Assembly (NCBI RefSeq): GCF_949769255.1 | Contig: NZ_OX458329.1 | Location: 248,001-312,000, forward strand | Source: Mobiluncus massiliensis | Lineage (GTDB): Bacteria > Actinomycetota > Actinomycetes > Actinomycetales > Actinomycetaceae | Length of the DNA stretch: 64,000 nt | Direction: 5' to 3' | Part shown: positions 27,686 through 36,431 of the stretch, piece after piece | Layout of the letters: every line of letters starts with the position of its first letter | Position numbering within the stretch: the first letter of the stretch is position 1 | Translations under genes and position numbers: made by a program | Notes under the pieces: model-generated | The model's database searches: none | The model's input: the letters and a program-made list of their open reading frames with translations, nothing else | What the model was told of the DNA's origin: nothing

Positions 27686-28691
27686 ATACATCATGTTAAA
27701 AGAGGCTTGGAGCAACACTATCTCTATTTACTCTAGAATTCACTGGATACTTCTTCTCGCAATTTTTTTTGGCTCTGTATCAGGTTTGACCTCTAACATT
27801 CTAATAACCGATTTTAATGATTTCCTCGACGTTGCAAAAATGGAAGGAAAAGGGATTGTTTCTCTAACTTCGAAAGGTAATAGTCGTACTATTTCAGTCG
27901 CAAGTTGTAGGCAGCTAATTCGCAATGCTGGCGTAACAAGAAACGGAGCTTTGGAAAAACGCGGACGGGCCGATTTACTTCCCCTTGCCACCAAGATTGA
28001 GATTTGGCAAGCCACTCCTGAACTAATCACGCAGCTTTCTCTCTCCCCTTATCAAATAGGCCATGATGTAGCTGTTTCACCCAACAATCAGCCATTCGTA
28101 GTCTGGCCCGGGGTGACTGATCCGGTAGTTCCTGGGATTCTTCCAGCTCAACCGCAAGGGTTTCCAAATTCTATTTCCGCAGTTCAAATCTGGGACGGAT
28201 CCGCATTCACTCGAAGCTGCCTTGTTGAAGTCGATCCCATGTTAAATCTCCAAGATTTCCTACCTGCTCTCGCAGCTGGACTTAATACCACCTCTAGTGA
28301 GCTTGAGGCAAACCTGATTTACGACCCTACCCAGTCCCTGCAATTTACCTACCTATCAAACCCGTTACGTTTTCTTGGTGTTGTACTGGGGTTATTGGGA
28401 GGAGTATGCGGAGTGATTGTTAATCGCAACAGGAACAATGAGCTAGCCGCCTACAGATTTGGGGGAGTCAGCTCGATAGAAGTCCGCTTTATTACTGTTA
28501 TTGAGCAGGCCATAATGGCGGCCTTCTTCCTTGTTAGTGCCACCTTTTCGGCAATTGTTTCTATTAGCTATCTTGATTTTAACTTCTTTGGGATACTGTG
28601 GTCGGTTTGTGGGGCTTGCGCCTGGGTAGCTCTCTCGCCCCTTGGTGCACCCAAACTATCCCACCCCGGATCTCTCCTAAAGGCAAGATAG
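27678..28691 (+). CDS. ABC transporter permease, four-helix FtsX/MacB-like
   Basis: 337-residue membrane protein: helix 1 at about 21-43, a large extracytoplasmic domain of about 190 residues, then three helices between about 230 and 325. That topology is the FtsX/MacB one, in which the ATPase drives a mechanical movement rather than a substrate channel. NELAAYRFGGVSSIEVRFITVIEQ between helices 2 and 3 fits the coupling region of the family, which normally contacts the ATPase. Sequence similarity to MacB permeases otherwise looks low. It ends the operon; no terminator is obvious downstream. Confidence 0.72.
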   Translation: MNKYIMLKEAWSNTISIYSRIHWILLLAIFFGSVSGLTSNILITDFNDFLDVAKMEGKGIVSLTSKGNSRTISVASCRQLIRNAGVTRNGALEKRGRADLLPLATKIEIWQATPELITQLSLSPYQIGHDVAVSPNNQPFVVWPGVTDPVVPGILPAQPQGFPNSISAVQIWDGSAFTRSCLVEVDPMLNLQDFLPALAAGLNTTSSELEANLIYDPTQSLQFTYLSNPLRFLGVVLGLLGGVCGVIVNRNRNNELAAYRFGGVSSIEVRFITVIEQAIMAAFFLVSATFSAIVSISYLDFNFFGILWSVCGACAWVALSPLGAPKLSHPGSLLKAR

Positions 28692-28794
28692 GCTTCAAGT
28701 TTTGTAGCAGTTATCTAACTGGTTTTGGGCTTCTCGTTTCAAACCTCGAATTTGGCTTGACTTCCACCTGAAGTGTCCCGGGTTTTGTTCCTAG

Positions 28795-29108
28795 TTTTTT
28801 GCTACAGAGCTGAACCGGCTCGGGATGAGATGATTGCGTTTGTTGATGAGCATCGTGATTGTTTCTCGGTCGAGTGTATTTACCGGGTCTTGAACGAGCA
28901 CTCGGTTGGCGGGTTGATTTCGTCTCGTGGCTATCGTCTAATCAAGAAGCGCCCGCTGAATAGCCGAGCCTTGCGTGGTGAGATGTTGTTGGTGAGGATT
29001 GCTGGGATTAGTGGGGTTCGTTTATACGGTCTTTGTAATCGATGTTCGACTACACCACCCCCGAAGAACTCATCACAAGCTATAACCAACACCGAGCCAG
29101 AGAACTAA
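28795..29108 (+). pseudogene. Remnant of IS3-family transposase orfA/orfB
   Basis: Two overlapping frames. One reads FFATELNRLGMR and stops at 28833, which is the usual C-terminal end of an IS3 orfA. The other starts at the ATG 28830 and reads MIAFVDEHRDCFSVECIYRVL...GLISSRGYRLIKKRP, the N-terminus of IS3 orfB, then loses similarity after about 55 codons. The orfA body, the DDE catalytic region and terminal repeats are missing, so this is decayed debris and cannot transpose. It marks this edge of the island as a site of past insertion. Confidence 0.7.
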
Positions 29109-29179
29109 CCACCATATGAAAAACAGAGCAAAACCCAGTACGCTTCATTTTCATGCTCAAGATATATGAGGCACCACTA

Positions 29180-29227
29180 AAGTCCCCAGACCGGCGGGTG
29201 GAGTCGCGCGGTCGCGGCAGCGCCGGT
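29180..29227 (+). repeat. Right copy of 48-bp direct repeat bounding the island
   Basis: Equivalent of 24742-24789 with 6 mismatches. The outer 7-bp stem is preserved exactly, and two inner-stem differences (a C to T and a T to C change) keep base pairing through G-U/G-C exchange, although one inner pair is lost. It ends at the first base of the rpmE -35 box. Confidence 0.7.
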
Positions 29228-29256
29228 TGGTGTGACTTTGCGGATTGTGGCATAAT
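29227..29256 (+). promoter_or_regulatory. Promoter of rpmE
   Basis: TTGGTG at 29227-29232 and CATAAT at 29251-29256 with an 18-base spacer. The transcription start would fall roughly 65 bases before the rpmE ATG. Confidence 0.6.
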
Positions 29257-29329
29257 AGACCCTTGGTCTTTCCGGTTCACCCAAAGCCTTCGCCACGGGA
29301 CCCGGGGCCCTTGAACCCAAGGAGTAATT

Positions 29330-29641
29330 ATGAAACAGGGAATTCACCCCGAATATGTTTTGACCGAGGTCACCTGCACCTGCGGAAATCACTTTACGAC
29401 TCGCTCCACCCTGACTTCTGGTCAGATGCGCGTGGACGTGTGCTCGGCTTGCCACCCGTTCTATACCGGCAAGCAAAAGATTCTTGACACCGGCGGTCGT
29501 GTGGCTCGTTTCGAGGCTCGCTACGCCAAGTTCAACGACGCCAAGAAGAAAGCTGCTGATAAAGCTAAGAAAGACGCCGAAAAGGCTGCCAAGCAGGCCG
29601 CTAAGGCTGAGGAAGCGAAGGCTCCCGCCGCTGCGGAATAG
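29330..29641 (+). CDS. rpmE: 50S ribosomal protein L31, zinc-binding type with Lys/Ala-rich tail
   Basis: 103-residue ribosomal protein of the large subunit. Core residues 1-72 hold CTCGNHF and [12 protein letters not shown], giving the Cys-x-Cys...Cys-x2-Cys zinc ligands of the zinc form. Residues 73-103 are a Lys/Ala repeat tail ([18 protein letters not shown]) longer than in most L31s. The ATG follows AAGGAG. It heads the rpmE-prfA-prmC group. Zinc-type L31 is usually replaced by a Cys-free paralogue under zinc starvation; no such regulator site is evident here. Confidence 0.95.
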   Translation: MKQGIHPEYVLTEVTCTCGNHFTTRSTLTSGQMRVDVCSACHPFYTGKQKILDTGGRVARFEARYAKFNDAKKKAADKAKKDAEKAAKQAAKAEEAKAPAAAE

Positions 29642-29650
29642 CGAAACTTT

Positions 29651-29691
29651 GACACCGGTCGGTACATGTTACCGACCGGTGTCTTTTATTT
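29651..29691 (+). terminator. rpmE terminator
   Basis: A perfect 14-bp stem (29651-29664 with 29670-29683), 5-base loop, then TTTTATTTG. Typical Rho-independent terminator, so prfA may need its own promoter or partial read-through. Confidence 0.8.
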
Positions 29692-29745
29692 GCCGGGGTT
29701 TGCCTGGTGAACACCCAGATTTGCAAACGAAATGAAAGGTCAAAA

Positions 29746-30849
29746 ATGAGTGACTTCCCTGAAGAATTTGCCGGTGTGGAAGCCCTGCTGGAAGAGTTCC
29801 ACCAGGTCGAGGCACAGATGAGCGACCCGGATTTGCACTCCGACCAGGCTCATGCCCGCAAGGTCGGTCGCCGTTACGCGGAACTGAGCCGCATCAACAC
29901 CGTGGTGCAAAGCTGGTTGCAGGCGCGTGACGACTTGGAAGCCGGGCGCGAAATGGCCGGTGAGGACCCGGACTTTGCCGCGGAAATCCCCGGGCTTGAG
30001 GCCGCTTTTGAGCAAGCCAACGCCGATTTGATTGAGGCTCTGACCCCGCGCGACCCCGACGACGCTCGCGATGTGATTATGGAAATCAAAGCTGGTGAGG
30101 GCGGCGAGGAATCCGCCCTGTTCGCCGGTGATCTGATGCGGATGTACCAGCATTACGCCGAAAAGATGGGCTGGACGGTGCAGGTCTTGGGCTTGACCGA
30201 ATCGGACCTCGGCGGGGTGAAGGATGCCTCGATTGCGTTCAAAGCGAAAGGCAACCCCACCCCGGAGGAAGGTGTGTGGGCCCACCTCAAGTACGAGGGT
30301 GGGGTGCACCGGGTCCAGCGGGTTCCGGTCACCGAGTCGCAAGGGCGTATCCACACTTCGGCGGCGGGCGTGCTGGTCATGCCGGAAGCCGAGGAAACCG
30401 GGGACATCGAGATTGACCCTAATGACCTGCGCATTGACGTGTACCGCTCCTCGGGGCCGGGGGGTCAGTCAGTGAACACCACCGACTCGGCGGTGCGTAT
30501 CACCCACCTGCCCACGGGAATCGTGGTGTCGATGCAAAACGAAAAGTCTCAGCTGCAAAACAAAGAGGCCGGGATGCGGGTGTTGCGTTCGCGACTGATG
30601 CAGCTGGAAGCGGAAAAGCGCGAGGCGGAAGCGGCTGAGGCGCGCGCCTCCCAGGTCCGCACCGTGGACCGCTCCGAGCGAATCCGCACCTACAACTTCC
30701 CGGAAAACCGTATCGCCGATCACCGCACCGGCTACAAGGCTTACAACCTGGACCAGGTGCTCAACGGCGACCTAGCTCCGGTCATCCAATCCGCTATTGA
30801 CGCCGACGAAGCCGCTCGCTTGGCGGCGGTGGGCAAATCCGCGCATTAG
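29746..30849 (+). CDS. prfA: Peptide chain release factor 1
   Basis: 367-residue translation factor that terminates at UAA and UAG. It has PVTESQGR (the RF1-type P-x-T codon recognition tripeptide at 194-196) and the catalytic GGQ at residues 239-241 within [16 protein letters not shown]. The ATG at 29746 ([10 protein letters not shown]) follows GAAAGG; the frame extends further but without family similarity. PrmC, which methylates the GGQ glutamine, is encoded next. Confidence 0.95.
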   Translation: MSDFPEEFAGVEALLEEFHQVEAQMSDPDLHSDQAHARKVGRRYAELSRINTVVQSWLQARDDLEAGREMAGEDPDFAAEIPGLEAAFEQANADLIEALTPRDPDDARDVIMEIKAGEGGEESALFAGDLMRMYQHYAEKMGWTVQVLGLTESDLGGVKDASIAFKAKGNPTPEEGVWAHLKYEGGVHRVQRVPVTESQGRIHTSAAGVLVMPEAEETGDIEIDPNDLRIDVYRSSGPGGQSVNTTDSAVRITHLPTGIVVSMQNEKSQLQNKEAGMRVLRSRLMQLEAEKREAEAAEARASQVRTVDRSERIRTYNFPENRIADHRTGYKAYNLDQVLNGDLAPVIQSAIDADEAARLAAVGKSAH

Positions 30850-30887
30850 CCCGCATACGTGTCGCCCGGGACGGCGGAAGGAATCCA

Positions 30888-31760
30888 ATGCAGATACCCC
30901 AGCAGGCGGCAGCGCGTTCGGCGCTCAATGACGCGGCTTTTGTCTTGAGCGAGGCCGGGATTGGCAATGCTTTCGGTGAGGCTCGCCTGCTGCTGGAGCA
31001 CGTGTTGGGTCACCAGCCCGGTTACGGCGAGCGCCTGGACGGGCCGACTTGGCAGCGGTTCTTTGAGCTGGTCGGACAGCGCGCCACCCGGGTCCCGTTG
31101 CAGCACGTCATGGGGGTCATGTACTTTCGTCACCTGACCCTGCGCGCCCGCCCCGGAGTGTTTGTGGTGCGTCCCGAGACGGAGTGGGTCGCACAAGGGG
31201 CCATCGACGCGGCCGCGGATTGGGTGCGGCGAGGAGTCGCTCCGCGAGTGCTGGATCTCGGTTGCGGTTCGGGGGCGTTGGGGTTGTCTATCGCCTCCGA
31301 AGTTCCTCAGTCGGTGCTGACCTGCGTGGACGTGTCGGAAGCGGCGGTGGACCTGACGGCGGAAAACGCCCGGTTTACCGGGGTGGCGGCGCGGGTCCTG
31401 CTTGCTGACGCAACCGACCCGCAAACGCTGCGCGACGCCCTTGTGCGCGCCGAAATCCCACCAAAGTTCCACGTCATCGCGACCAACCCCCCTTATGTGG
31501 TCGACCCGGTGACCCAGCCTGAAGCGGCCCAGGACCCGCAGCTAGCGCTCTATGGCGGGGGCAGCGATGGACTACAGCGGCCGCGAGCATTTTTGGCTGC
31601 CGCCGCCGCGGTCGCGGCCCCGGGTGCCACTATCGTGATGGAACACGCAGAGTCGCAAGGCGAGGCCCTGGTACAGGAGGCCCAAGCGCTGGGGCTGAGC
31701 CACGCGCAAACTCGATGCGACCTGGGTGGTCGCCCCCGATTCTTATATGCTTTAGCCTGA
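30888..31760 (+). CDS. prmC: Release factor glutamine methyltransferase
   Basis: 290-residue SAM-dependent enzyme methylating the glutamine of the GGQ motif in release factors. An N-terminal helical domain (residues 1-75), RPETEW (95-100), SAM-binding VLDLGCGSGALGL (121-133) and the family-defining NPPYVVD (200-206) are present. ATG start after GGAAGGA. The pairing with prfA is conserved in bacteria. The final 30 residues are slightly longer than the E. coli enzyme. Confidence 0.93.
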   Translation: MQIPQQAAARSALNDAAFVLSEAGIGNAFGEARLLLEHVLGHQPGYGERLDGPTWQRFFELVGQRATRVPLQHVMGVMYFRHLTLRARPGVFVVRPETEWVAQGAIDAAADWVRRGVAPRVLDLGCGSGALGLSIASEVPQSVLTCVDVSEAAVDLTAENARFTGVAARVLLADATDPQTLRDALVRAEIPPKFHVIATNPPYVVDPVTQPEAAQDPQLALYGGGSDGLQRPRAFLAAAAAVAAPGATIVMEHAESQGEALVQEAQALGLSHAQTRCDLGGRPRFLYALA

Positions 31761-31822
31761 ACGCCGCCGGCCTGCCAAAATAGCACCGGCCTGGCGACTT
31801 CGGGAGGATGCTTCGGGGCTCG

Positions 31823-31849
31823 TCAGGGTTAAATCAGGGGTAACCCTGA
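31823..31849. promoter_or_regulatory. 9-bp perfect inverted repeat upstream of the MacA-like gene
   Basis: TCAGGGTTA and TAACCCTGA with a 9-base spacer, in the 278-base gap between prmC and the MacA-like gene. No T-run follows, so an operator or a structured leader is as likely as a terminator. Confidence 0.4.
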
Positions 31850-32038
31850 TGGCGGCCGTGTGGGGAGGCAAGATAATCTGGGACTATCTCATCCTGAAGG
31901 GTGAGAGCGGTGTGTCCGGGGCGTGACGAAGCCTCCTACTTCGGACTGATTTTCCTGGATTTTCCGCTCTCAACTGGGCAAAAGCGCCTTCGGGAGTTTA
32001 TAGTTTTTCAAATGCGTTTTTGAAATAAGGAGTAATTT

Positions 32039-34120
32039 GTGAGCGACGAACCTGTGTTCACTCCCCTCGAGGACCCGACCGTCACCCCCGCCGCGGCTGG
32101 GGACAGTGTGGAAAAGCCCGCCAAAGGACTGAAGTCCCCGAAAGAACGGTGGAAAGCAAAGAAAAAACCGCAGTTGGGAAACAAAAAGTCCGGGCGTAAA
32201 TGGGGACGTAAAAAGAAAGTCATCATTGGAGTGAGCGCGGTAGCCGTCTTGGCTATTGCCGGGTTTGGCATTCCGGCAGTGATGGGTATGGGGGCTCCCA
32301 AGTACGACCCCACCGCCGTCTATCGCGGGGACGTCACCACCGTCGTCAGGGAGGACGTCACCAAAACCATCAGCATGACCGGCACGCTGAAAAGCGCCAA
32401 GACCATGACCTTGTTCTCCTCGCTGAACTCGAAAGTACAGGCTCTCAACGTGAAGGCGGGGGACCGGGTGAACCAGGGTCAGCTGCTGGCACAGTTGGAT
32501 AGCTCTGAGGCGAATTCGCAACTGGCTAGCCAACAGGCACAGCTGAACGAAAGCCGCGTCACCCAGCAAAACAGCATCGACGAGGCTGCCCAAAACTATC
32601 AAAATGCGAAAAGCGCCCTGGATCAGGGCATGAATCAGGAGATCCGCGGAGCCCAGACCTCGTTGCGGGAAGCGGAAACTGAATACGTGAAATCTTCGCG
32701 CGCCTACGAACAAATGAAGCAGGAGAGAGACAACCGCACTCTGCAAGCCTTGCTGGAACAGGAAAATACCCTGCGCTCGGCTTATCAAGAGGTGGAAAAC
32801 GCCAAGATGGAAGCGGGTCGGGCCGGAGCCGCGGTTTCCGAAGCGAACCTGCAGCGCGACATCGCCATCATTGAGCGGAATTCGGCTGCAGCGGATTTGG
32901 ACCTGGCCAAGAAACAACTGTCCCAGCTGCGGGCCGACAAAACCCTGGGCGCCGCACGCCGCGATGAACTCATTGAGAATGTCAACCAGCGCATCGCGGA
33001 GCTGGAGGCGCAGGTCGCCACCTTGGATCAAAATGTTGATGATGGCAGCAAGGGTGCCAGGTCGGCCTGGTCCCAGCAGGCTCAGGCCAATATTTCCGTA
33101 GGCCACGCGAACGAAAACTTGGGGATGGCACGGCGCCAATTCCAGGCTGCGTTACGCCAGATTGACACCCAGATAGCAGAGGCCGGCGAGGCGGTCGCGA
33201 AGGCGCAAGGCGCTCTGTCTGACGCCAAAATCAGCTTGGAATACGCCAAAATCCACGCAGCTCAGGAAGTGAGTTCGAATCTGCGGGCGTTGCGGGCTGC
33301 GCAAGCCTCGGCGGGTTCGGGCATGGCGGAAGGGCAAAGCGCCATCCAAAAGTTGCGGGCCGACATTAGCTCGGCGCACGTAACTTCCCCGATGTCAGGC
33401 ATTGTGACCTCGGTAACCGCCAAGGTCGGCGCCACGCCGGAAGGTGCCTTGATGACGGTGGAAGATGACCAAAACATGGTCATTGAAACCCAGATTAAAG
33501 AATCCGGGGTCTCCAAGCTCAGCGTGGGTAACCAGGTCACTTTCACCACTCCGGCCACCGGGGATAAGGAATTTACGGGCGTGGTGTCGTTTATTTCTCC
33601 GGCTGCGCTCGACCAGACTGCCACGCAGCCCAGCCAGGGCGGCGAACAGGGCGGGGGCGGCAATGCCTCGGTCATGTTCCCGGTGCAAATCACGGTAACG
33701 GGCGATTTGCAGGGCTTGCGTCTGGGGTCTACCGCCAAAGTAAAGGCGATTGTTGCCGGTGAAAAGAACGCTCTGACCGTGCCGAAGGGTGCTTTGGTTG
33801 ATGCGATGATTCCGCTTGGCGACCAGGTTCCACCCTCCACCGAAGCTCCCGCTCCGTCCGAAATGGCACACTCGGAGGCGACGGGCGAAGACGGCCCGAA
33901 GTCCGTACTGGTGATAGACAACCCCGACTCGGAAAAGCCGAAGATTCGCGAAGTCCAGGTGGAAGTCCTGGTAGAAGGCAACGGCATGGCCGCAATCAAG
34001 GGTAAAGGCATCAAAGAAGGCACGACCGTGCTGGACAACGCCATGAACTATGTCGGCTTGGCTGGGGATACCGGTCACTATGTCGATACTCCACCGGTGA
34101 TGGAGGGGACTGTTGAGTGA
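32039..34120 (+). CDS. HlyD/MacA-family membrane fusion protein with long coiled-coil
   Basis: 693-residue adaptor. Cytoplasmic basic N-terminus to about residue 60, one membrane helix at 60-85 (KKVIIGVSAVAVLAIAGFGIPAVMG), the lipoyl half-motif QALNVKAGDRVNQGQLLAQLDSSEA, about 250 residues of coiled coil, then the second lipoyl half (VTSPMSGIVTSVTAKVGATPEGA) and beta domains. It should bridge the ABC transporter to the wall and bind the substrate. GTG start after AAGGAG. It overlaps the ATPase gene. A Gly/Ser-rich insertion (GGEQGGGGN) precedes the final domains. MacAB systems export macrolides, lipopeptides or virulence peptides; the substrate here is unknown. Confidence 0.85.
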   Translation: MSDEPVFTPLEDPTVTPAAAGDSVEKPAKGLKSPKERWKAKKKPQLGNKKSGRKWGRKKKVIIGVSAVAVLAIAGFGIPAVMGMGAPKYDPTAVYRGDVTTVVREDVTKTISMTGTLKSAKTMTLFSSLNSKVQALNVKAGDRVNQGQLLAQLDSSEANSQLASQQAQLNESRVTQQNSIDEAAQNYQNAKSALDQGMNQEIRGAQTSLREAETEYVKSSRAYEQMKQERDNRTLQALLEQENTLRSAYQEVENAKMEAGRAGAAVSEANLQRDIAIIERNSAAADLDLAKKQLSQLRADKTLGAARRDELIENVNQRIAELEAQVATLDQNVDDGSKGARSAWSQQAQANISVGHANENLGMARRQFQAALRQIDTQIAEAGEAVAKAQGALSDAKISLEYAKIHAAQEVSSNLRALRAAQASAGSGMAEGQSAIQKLRADISSAHVTSPMSGIVTSVTAKVGATPEGALMTVEDDQNMVIETQIKESGVSKLSVGNQVTFTTPATGDKEFTGVVSFISPAALDQTATQPSQGGEQGGGGNASVMFPVQITVTGDLQGLRLGSTAKVKAIVAGEKNALTVPKGALVDAMIPLGDQVPPSTEAPAPSEMAHSEATGEDGPKSVLVIDNPDSEKPKIREVQVEVLVEGNGMAAIKGKGIKEGTTVLDNAMNYVGLAGDTGHYVDTPPVMEGTVE

Positions 34121-34928
34121 CATCATGAGCCTGCCGGGGGTCTTTTCTGAGGGTCGGGCGCATTCACAAGCGTCCCCTCCCGCGCCCACCGGGCAGGGTA
34201 GCGGACAGCCGGGGGCGGCGAAGGGACAGCCGGTCATCGAGCTGAGCGACATCTATAAGGGATTCTTCCTGGGCACCGACCACGAGCTGACCGTGCTGAA
34301 AGGCGTGAACCTGGCGATTTATCCGGGAGAATTCGTGTCCATCGTGGGGTCCTCCGGTTCGGGCAAATCTACCCTGATGAACATCATCGGCTTGCTGGAC
34401 CGGCCCACCTCGGGCAGCTACCTGCTGGGGGACGTGGACATTTCCGAAGCTGACGATAACGAGGCGGCGTTGATTCGCTCGCTTTCCATCGGGTTCGTGT
34501 TCCAAAACTTCAACCTGGTGGGGCGTACCGACGCGTTAAAGAATGTAGAACTGCCCATGATGTACGCCGGCATCGGGCGCGCTCAGCGCCGGGAACGGGC
34601 ACTGAAACTGTTGGAACTGGTCGAAATGAGCGAACGAATCCACCATCAGCCCAGCGAGTTGTCTGGCGGGCAAAAGCAGCGGGTGGCGATTGCGCGGGCG
34701 ATGGCCAATGACCCGGACATTATTTTGGCAGACGAGCCGACCGGTGCTTTGGACACTGCCACCGGGCACATGGTCATGGACTTGTTCCACCGGCTGCACC
34801 GTGAACAGGGCAAAACCATCGTTTTGATTACCCACAACCCGGAGCTGGCTGAGCAAACCCAGCGGATTTTCACCATGGTTGACGGTGTGTTGGGCGAGGG
34901 TGTATCGACCAAAGGAGGCGCCCAATGA
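34113..34928 (+). CDS. MacB-type ABC transporter ATP-binding protein
   Basis: 271 residues. After a 40-residue unstructured start the ATPase core has Walker A GSSGSGKST (79-87), Q-loop FVFQNFNLV, signature LSGGQKQRVAIARA, Walker B DIILADEPTGALD and switch LITHNPE. It is separate from the permease, unlike E. coli MacB. TTG start at 34113, five bases after GGAGGGG and overlapping the adaptor stop; an ATG at 34125 is a possible alternative. Partners: adaptor upstream, FtsX-like permease downstream (4-base overlap, ATGA). Confidence 0.88.
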   Translation: MSDIMSLPGVFSEGRAHSQASPPAPTGQGSGQPGAAKGQPVIELSDIYKGFFLGTDHELTVLKGVNLAIYPGEFVSIVGSSGSGKSTLMNIIGLLDRPTSGSYLLGDVDISEADDNEAALIRSLSIGFVFQNFNLVGRTDALKNVELPMMYAGIGRAQRRERALKLLELVEMSERIHHQPSELSGGQKQRVAIARAMANDPDIILADEPTGALDTATGHMVMDLFHRLHREQGKTIVLITHNPELAEQTQRIFTMVDGVLGEGVSTKGGAQ

Positions 34929-36292
34929 CTTTCGGAGAAAACGTGCGCCTGGCCCTGGCGGGATTGTGGGCGAACAAGCTGCGCGCCATTTTGACCCTGC
35001 TGGGCATCATCATCGGTATCGCCTCCGTGGTGACGATTCTCACCATTTCCCGCGGCGTGACCAGCGCGGTGACTGACTCGCTCGGTTCCCTGGGGGGTCA
35101 GGACATGTACCTCTCGGTGGATACCAAGGACAATATTGCCAAAGCAAAGTCTCGCCAAGCACAGTCCGGCTCGGAAGATGACGGCGGCACGACTGAGGAG
35201 CCTAACGAAGATGACGAGGATATGTCTGGGGACAGCGGGTCTGGCTCGGCTTTTGCGGATAGCAACGGGGATGACCAATACCTGACTCCCGAAATCTTGG
35301 ACCAGATTCGTGAGGAATTTTCCGACCAGGTTAAAGGTATCAGCGTGCAAGGTATGGGCAGTTTCGGCACCGCTAAGGGCGCGGCCGGAGATGTGGACGC
35401 GGATGTGCAAACCACCAACCAGGATTTCCTGATTGGGTCCAATATGGAAATGGTCGCCGGCCGCGGTTTTGATGCCGGTGAAATCGAAAGCGCCGACACG
35501 GTGGCGGTTATCAGCGATACCCTGGCGAAAAAATTGTTCGGGGGAGCGGCACAAAACGCCGTGGGCCAGAGCTTCGAGTTTGACAGTGACGAATCTCAAA
35601 TGACTTTTCAAGTCATCGGGGTCGCCCGGCAGGTGCAAATGAAAGGGGCTGCCAACGCTCTCATCGGTGGCGGCGGGCCGAGCGGGGACAGTTTCTATAT
35701 ACCCTACACTTTGGAAGAGGAGATTAGCGGGGTTAAGGAACCGGGGTTCAACTGGGCGACGCTGCGTCCGATTCCCGGCACCGATGCGAAGGCTTTGAAG
35801 CACGATCTGCAGGAATTCTTGGATAAAACCTGGGCTGACTCGGATTACGGGGTCATGATTGATTCCATGGACTCGATGATGGATGAGATTAAGAAAGTCT
35901 TTTCCACTATTGCCCTGGGGCTGTCGGTAATCGCGGGGCTGAGCTTGCTGGTCGGCGGTATCGGGGTGATGAACATCATGCTGGTGTCGGTCACCGAACG
36001 TACCCGAGAGATTGGTATTCGCAAAGCCTTGGGGGCAACGCGGTGGAATATTCGGCTGCAGTTCCTGGTCGAGGCCATGATGGTGTGTCTGCTGGGAGGG
36101 CTTCTCGGTGTGGCCCTGGGGGGTCTGGCCGGATACTTAGGATCCAACGCGATGGGTAATCCCGCGATTCCGCCCCTAGGTGGGGTGCTGTTCTCGCTGG
36201 CGTTCTCGCTGGGTATCGGGATTTTCTTCGGCTACTATCCAGCGTCCAAAGCCGCCAAGCTCGACCCCATCGAGGCACTGCGCTACGAGTAG
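34925..36292 (+). CDS. MacB/FtsX-type ABC transporter permease
   Basis: 455 residues: helix 1 at about 18-42 (RAILTLLGIIIGIASVVTIL), a large exported domain rich in Asp/Gly/Ser near the start (residues 78-120) and closely resembling the MacB periplasmic domain (PDxL-type QILEF...), then three helices from about 325 with the coupling segment RTREIGIRKALGATRWNI. It overlaps the ATPase by 4 bases. It completes a tripartite exporter. Typical substrates of the class are amphipathic peptides, lipopeptides and macrolides; nothing here tells which. Confidence 0.88.
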   Translation: MTFGENVRLALAGLWANKLRAILTLLGIIIGIASVVTILTISRGVTSAVTDSLGSLGGQDMYLSVDTKDNIAKAKSRQAQSGSEDDGGTTEEPNEDDEDMSGDSGSGSAFADSNGDDQYLTPEILDQIREEFSDQVKGISVQGMGSFGTAKGAAGDVDADVQTTNQDFLIGSNMEMVAGRGFDAGEIESADTVAVISDTLAKKLFGGAAQNAVGQSFEFDSDESQMTFQVIGVARQVQMKGAANALIGGGGPSGDSFYIPYTLEEEISGVKEPGFNWATLRPIPGTDAKALKHDLQEFLDKTWADSDYGVMIDSMDSMMDEIKKVFSTIALGLSVIAGLSLLVGGIGVMNIMLVSVTERTREIGIRKALGATRWNIRLQFLVEAMMVCLLGGLLGVALGGLAGYLGSNAMGNPAIPPLGGVLFSLAFSLGIGIFFGYYPASKAAKLDPIEALRYE

Positions 36293-36312
36293 CCCGGGGC
36301 TTGCACCCTGTC

Positions 36313-36378
36313 TAAAAACTATTTTTACGCCTCGGTGTGCCATATATGGCACACCGAGGCAAATTAATAGGATTAACG
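36313..36378 (+). repeat. Palindromic intergenic repeat, copy 1
   Basis: A perfect 32-bp palindrome (36329-36360) with an AT-rich arm on each side, followed by AAATTAATAGGATTAACG. Copy 2 is at 60427-60493 with the same flanks. CTATT on the left and AATAG on the right extend the inverted symmetry. Confidence 0.8.
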
Positions 36379-36431
36379 ACGGAAAAATATCCTCGGCTCG
36401 CAAACCTACCCGTGCGCCCGCGAAATTCCGG

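Larger units (their letters stand above)
24742..29227. mobile_element. AT-rich genomic island with peptide-secretion cassette
   Basis: The region between the two 48-bp repeats is clearly poorer in G+C than its flanks (for example 21 of 60 bases at 27061-27120 against 38 of 60 at 30001-30060, hand counts) and holds five genes in one direction plus a broken IS3-type transposase. It separates the L,D-transpeptidase genes from rpmE. Repeats plus base composition plus transposase debris indicate acquisition by transfer; no integrase is present. Confidence 0.6.
28692..29329. other. 638-bp interval at the right island edge
   Basis: Contains the IS3 remnant (28795-29108), a short orphan frame at 29042-29119 (MFDYTTPEELITSYNQHRA, 25 codons) that may be another transposase fragment, the right 48-bp repeat, and the rpmE promoter. 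No intact gene is present. Confidence 0.6.
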
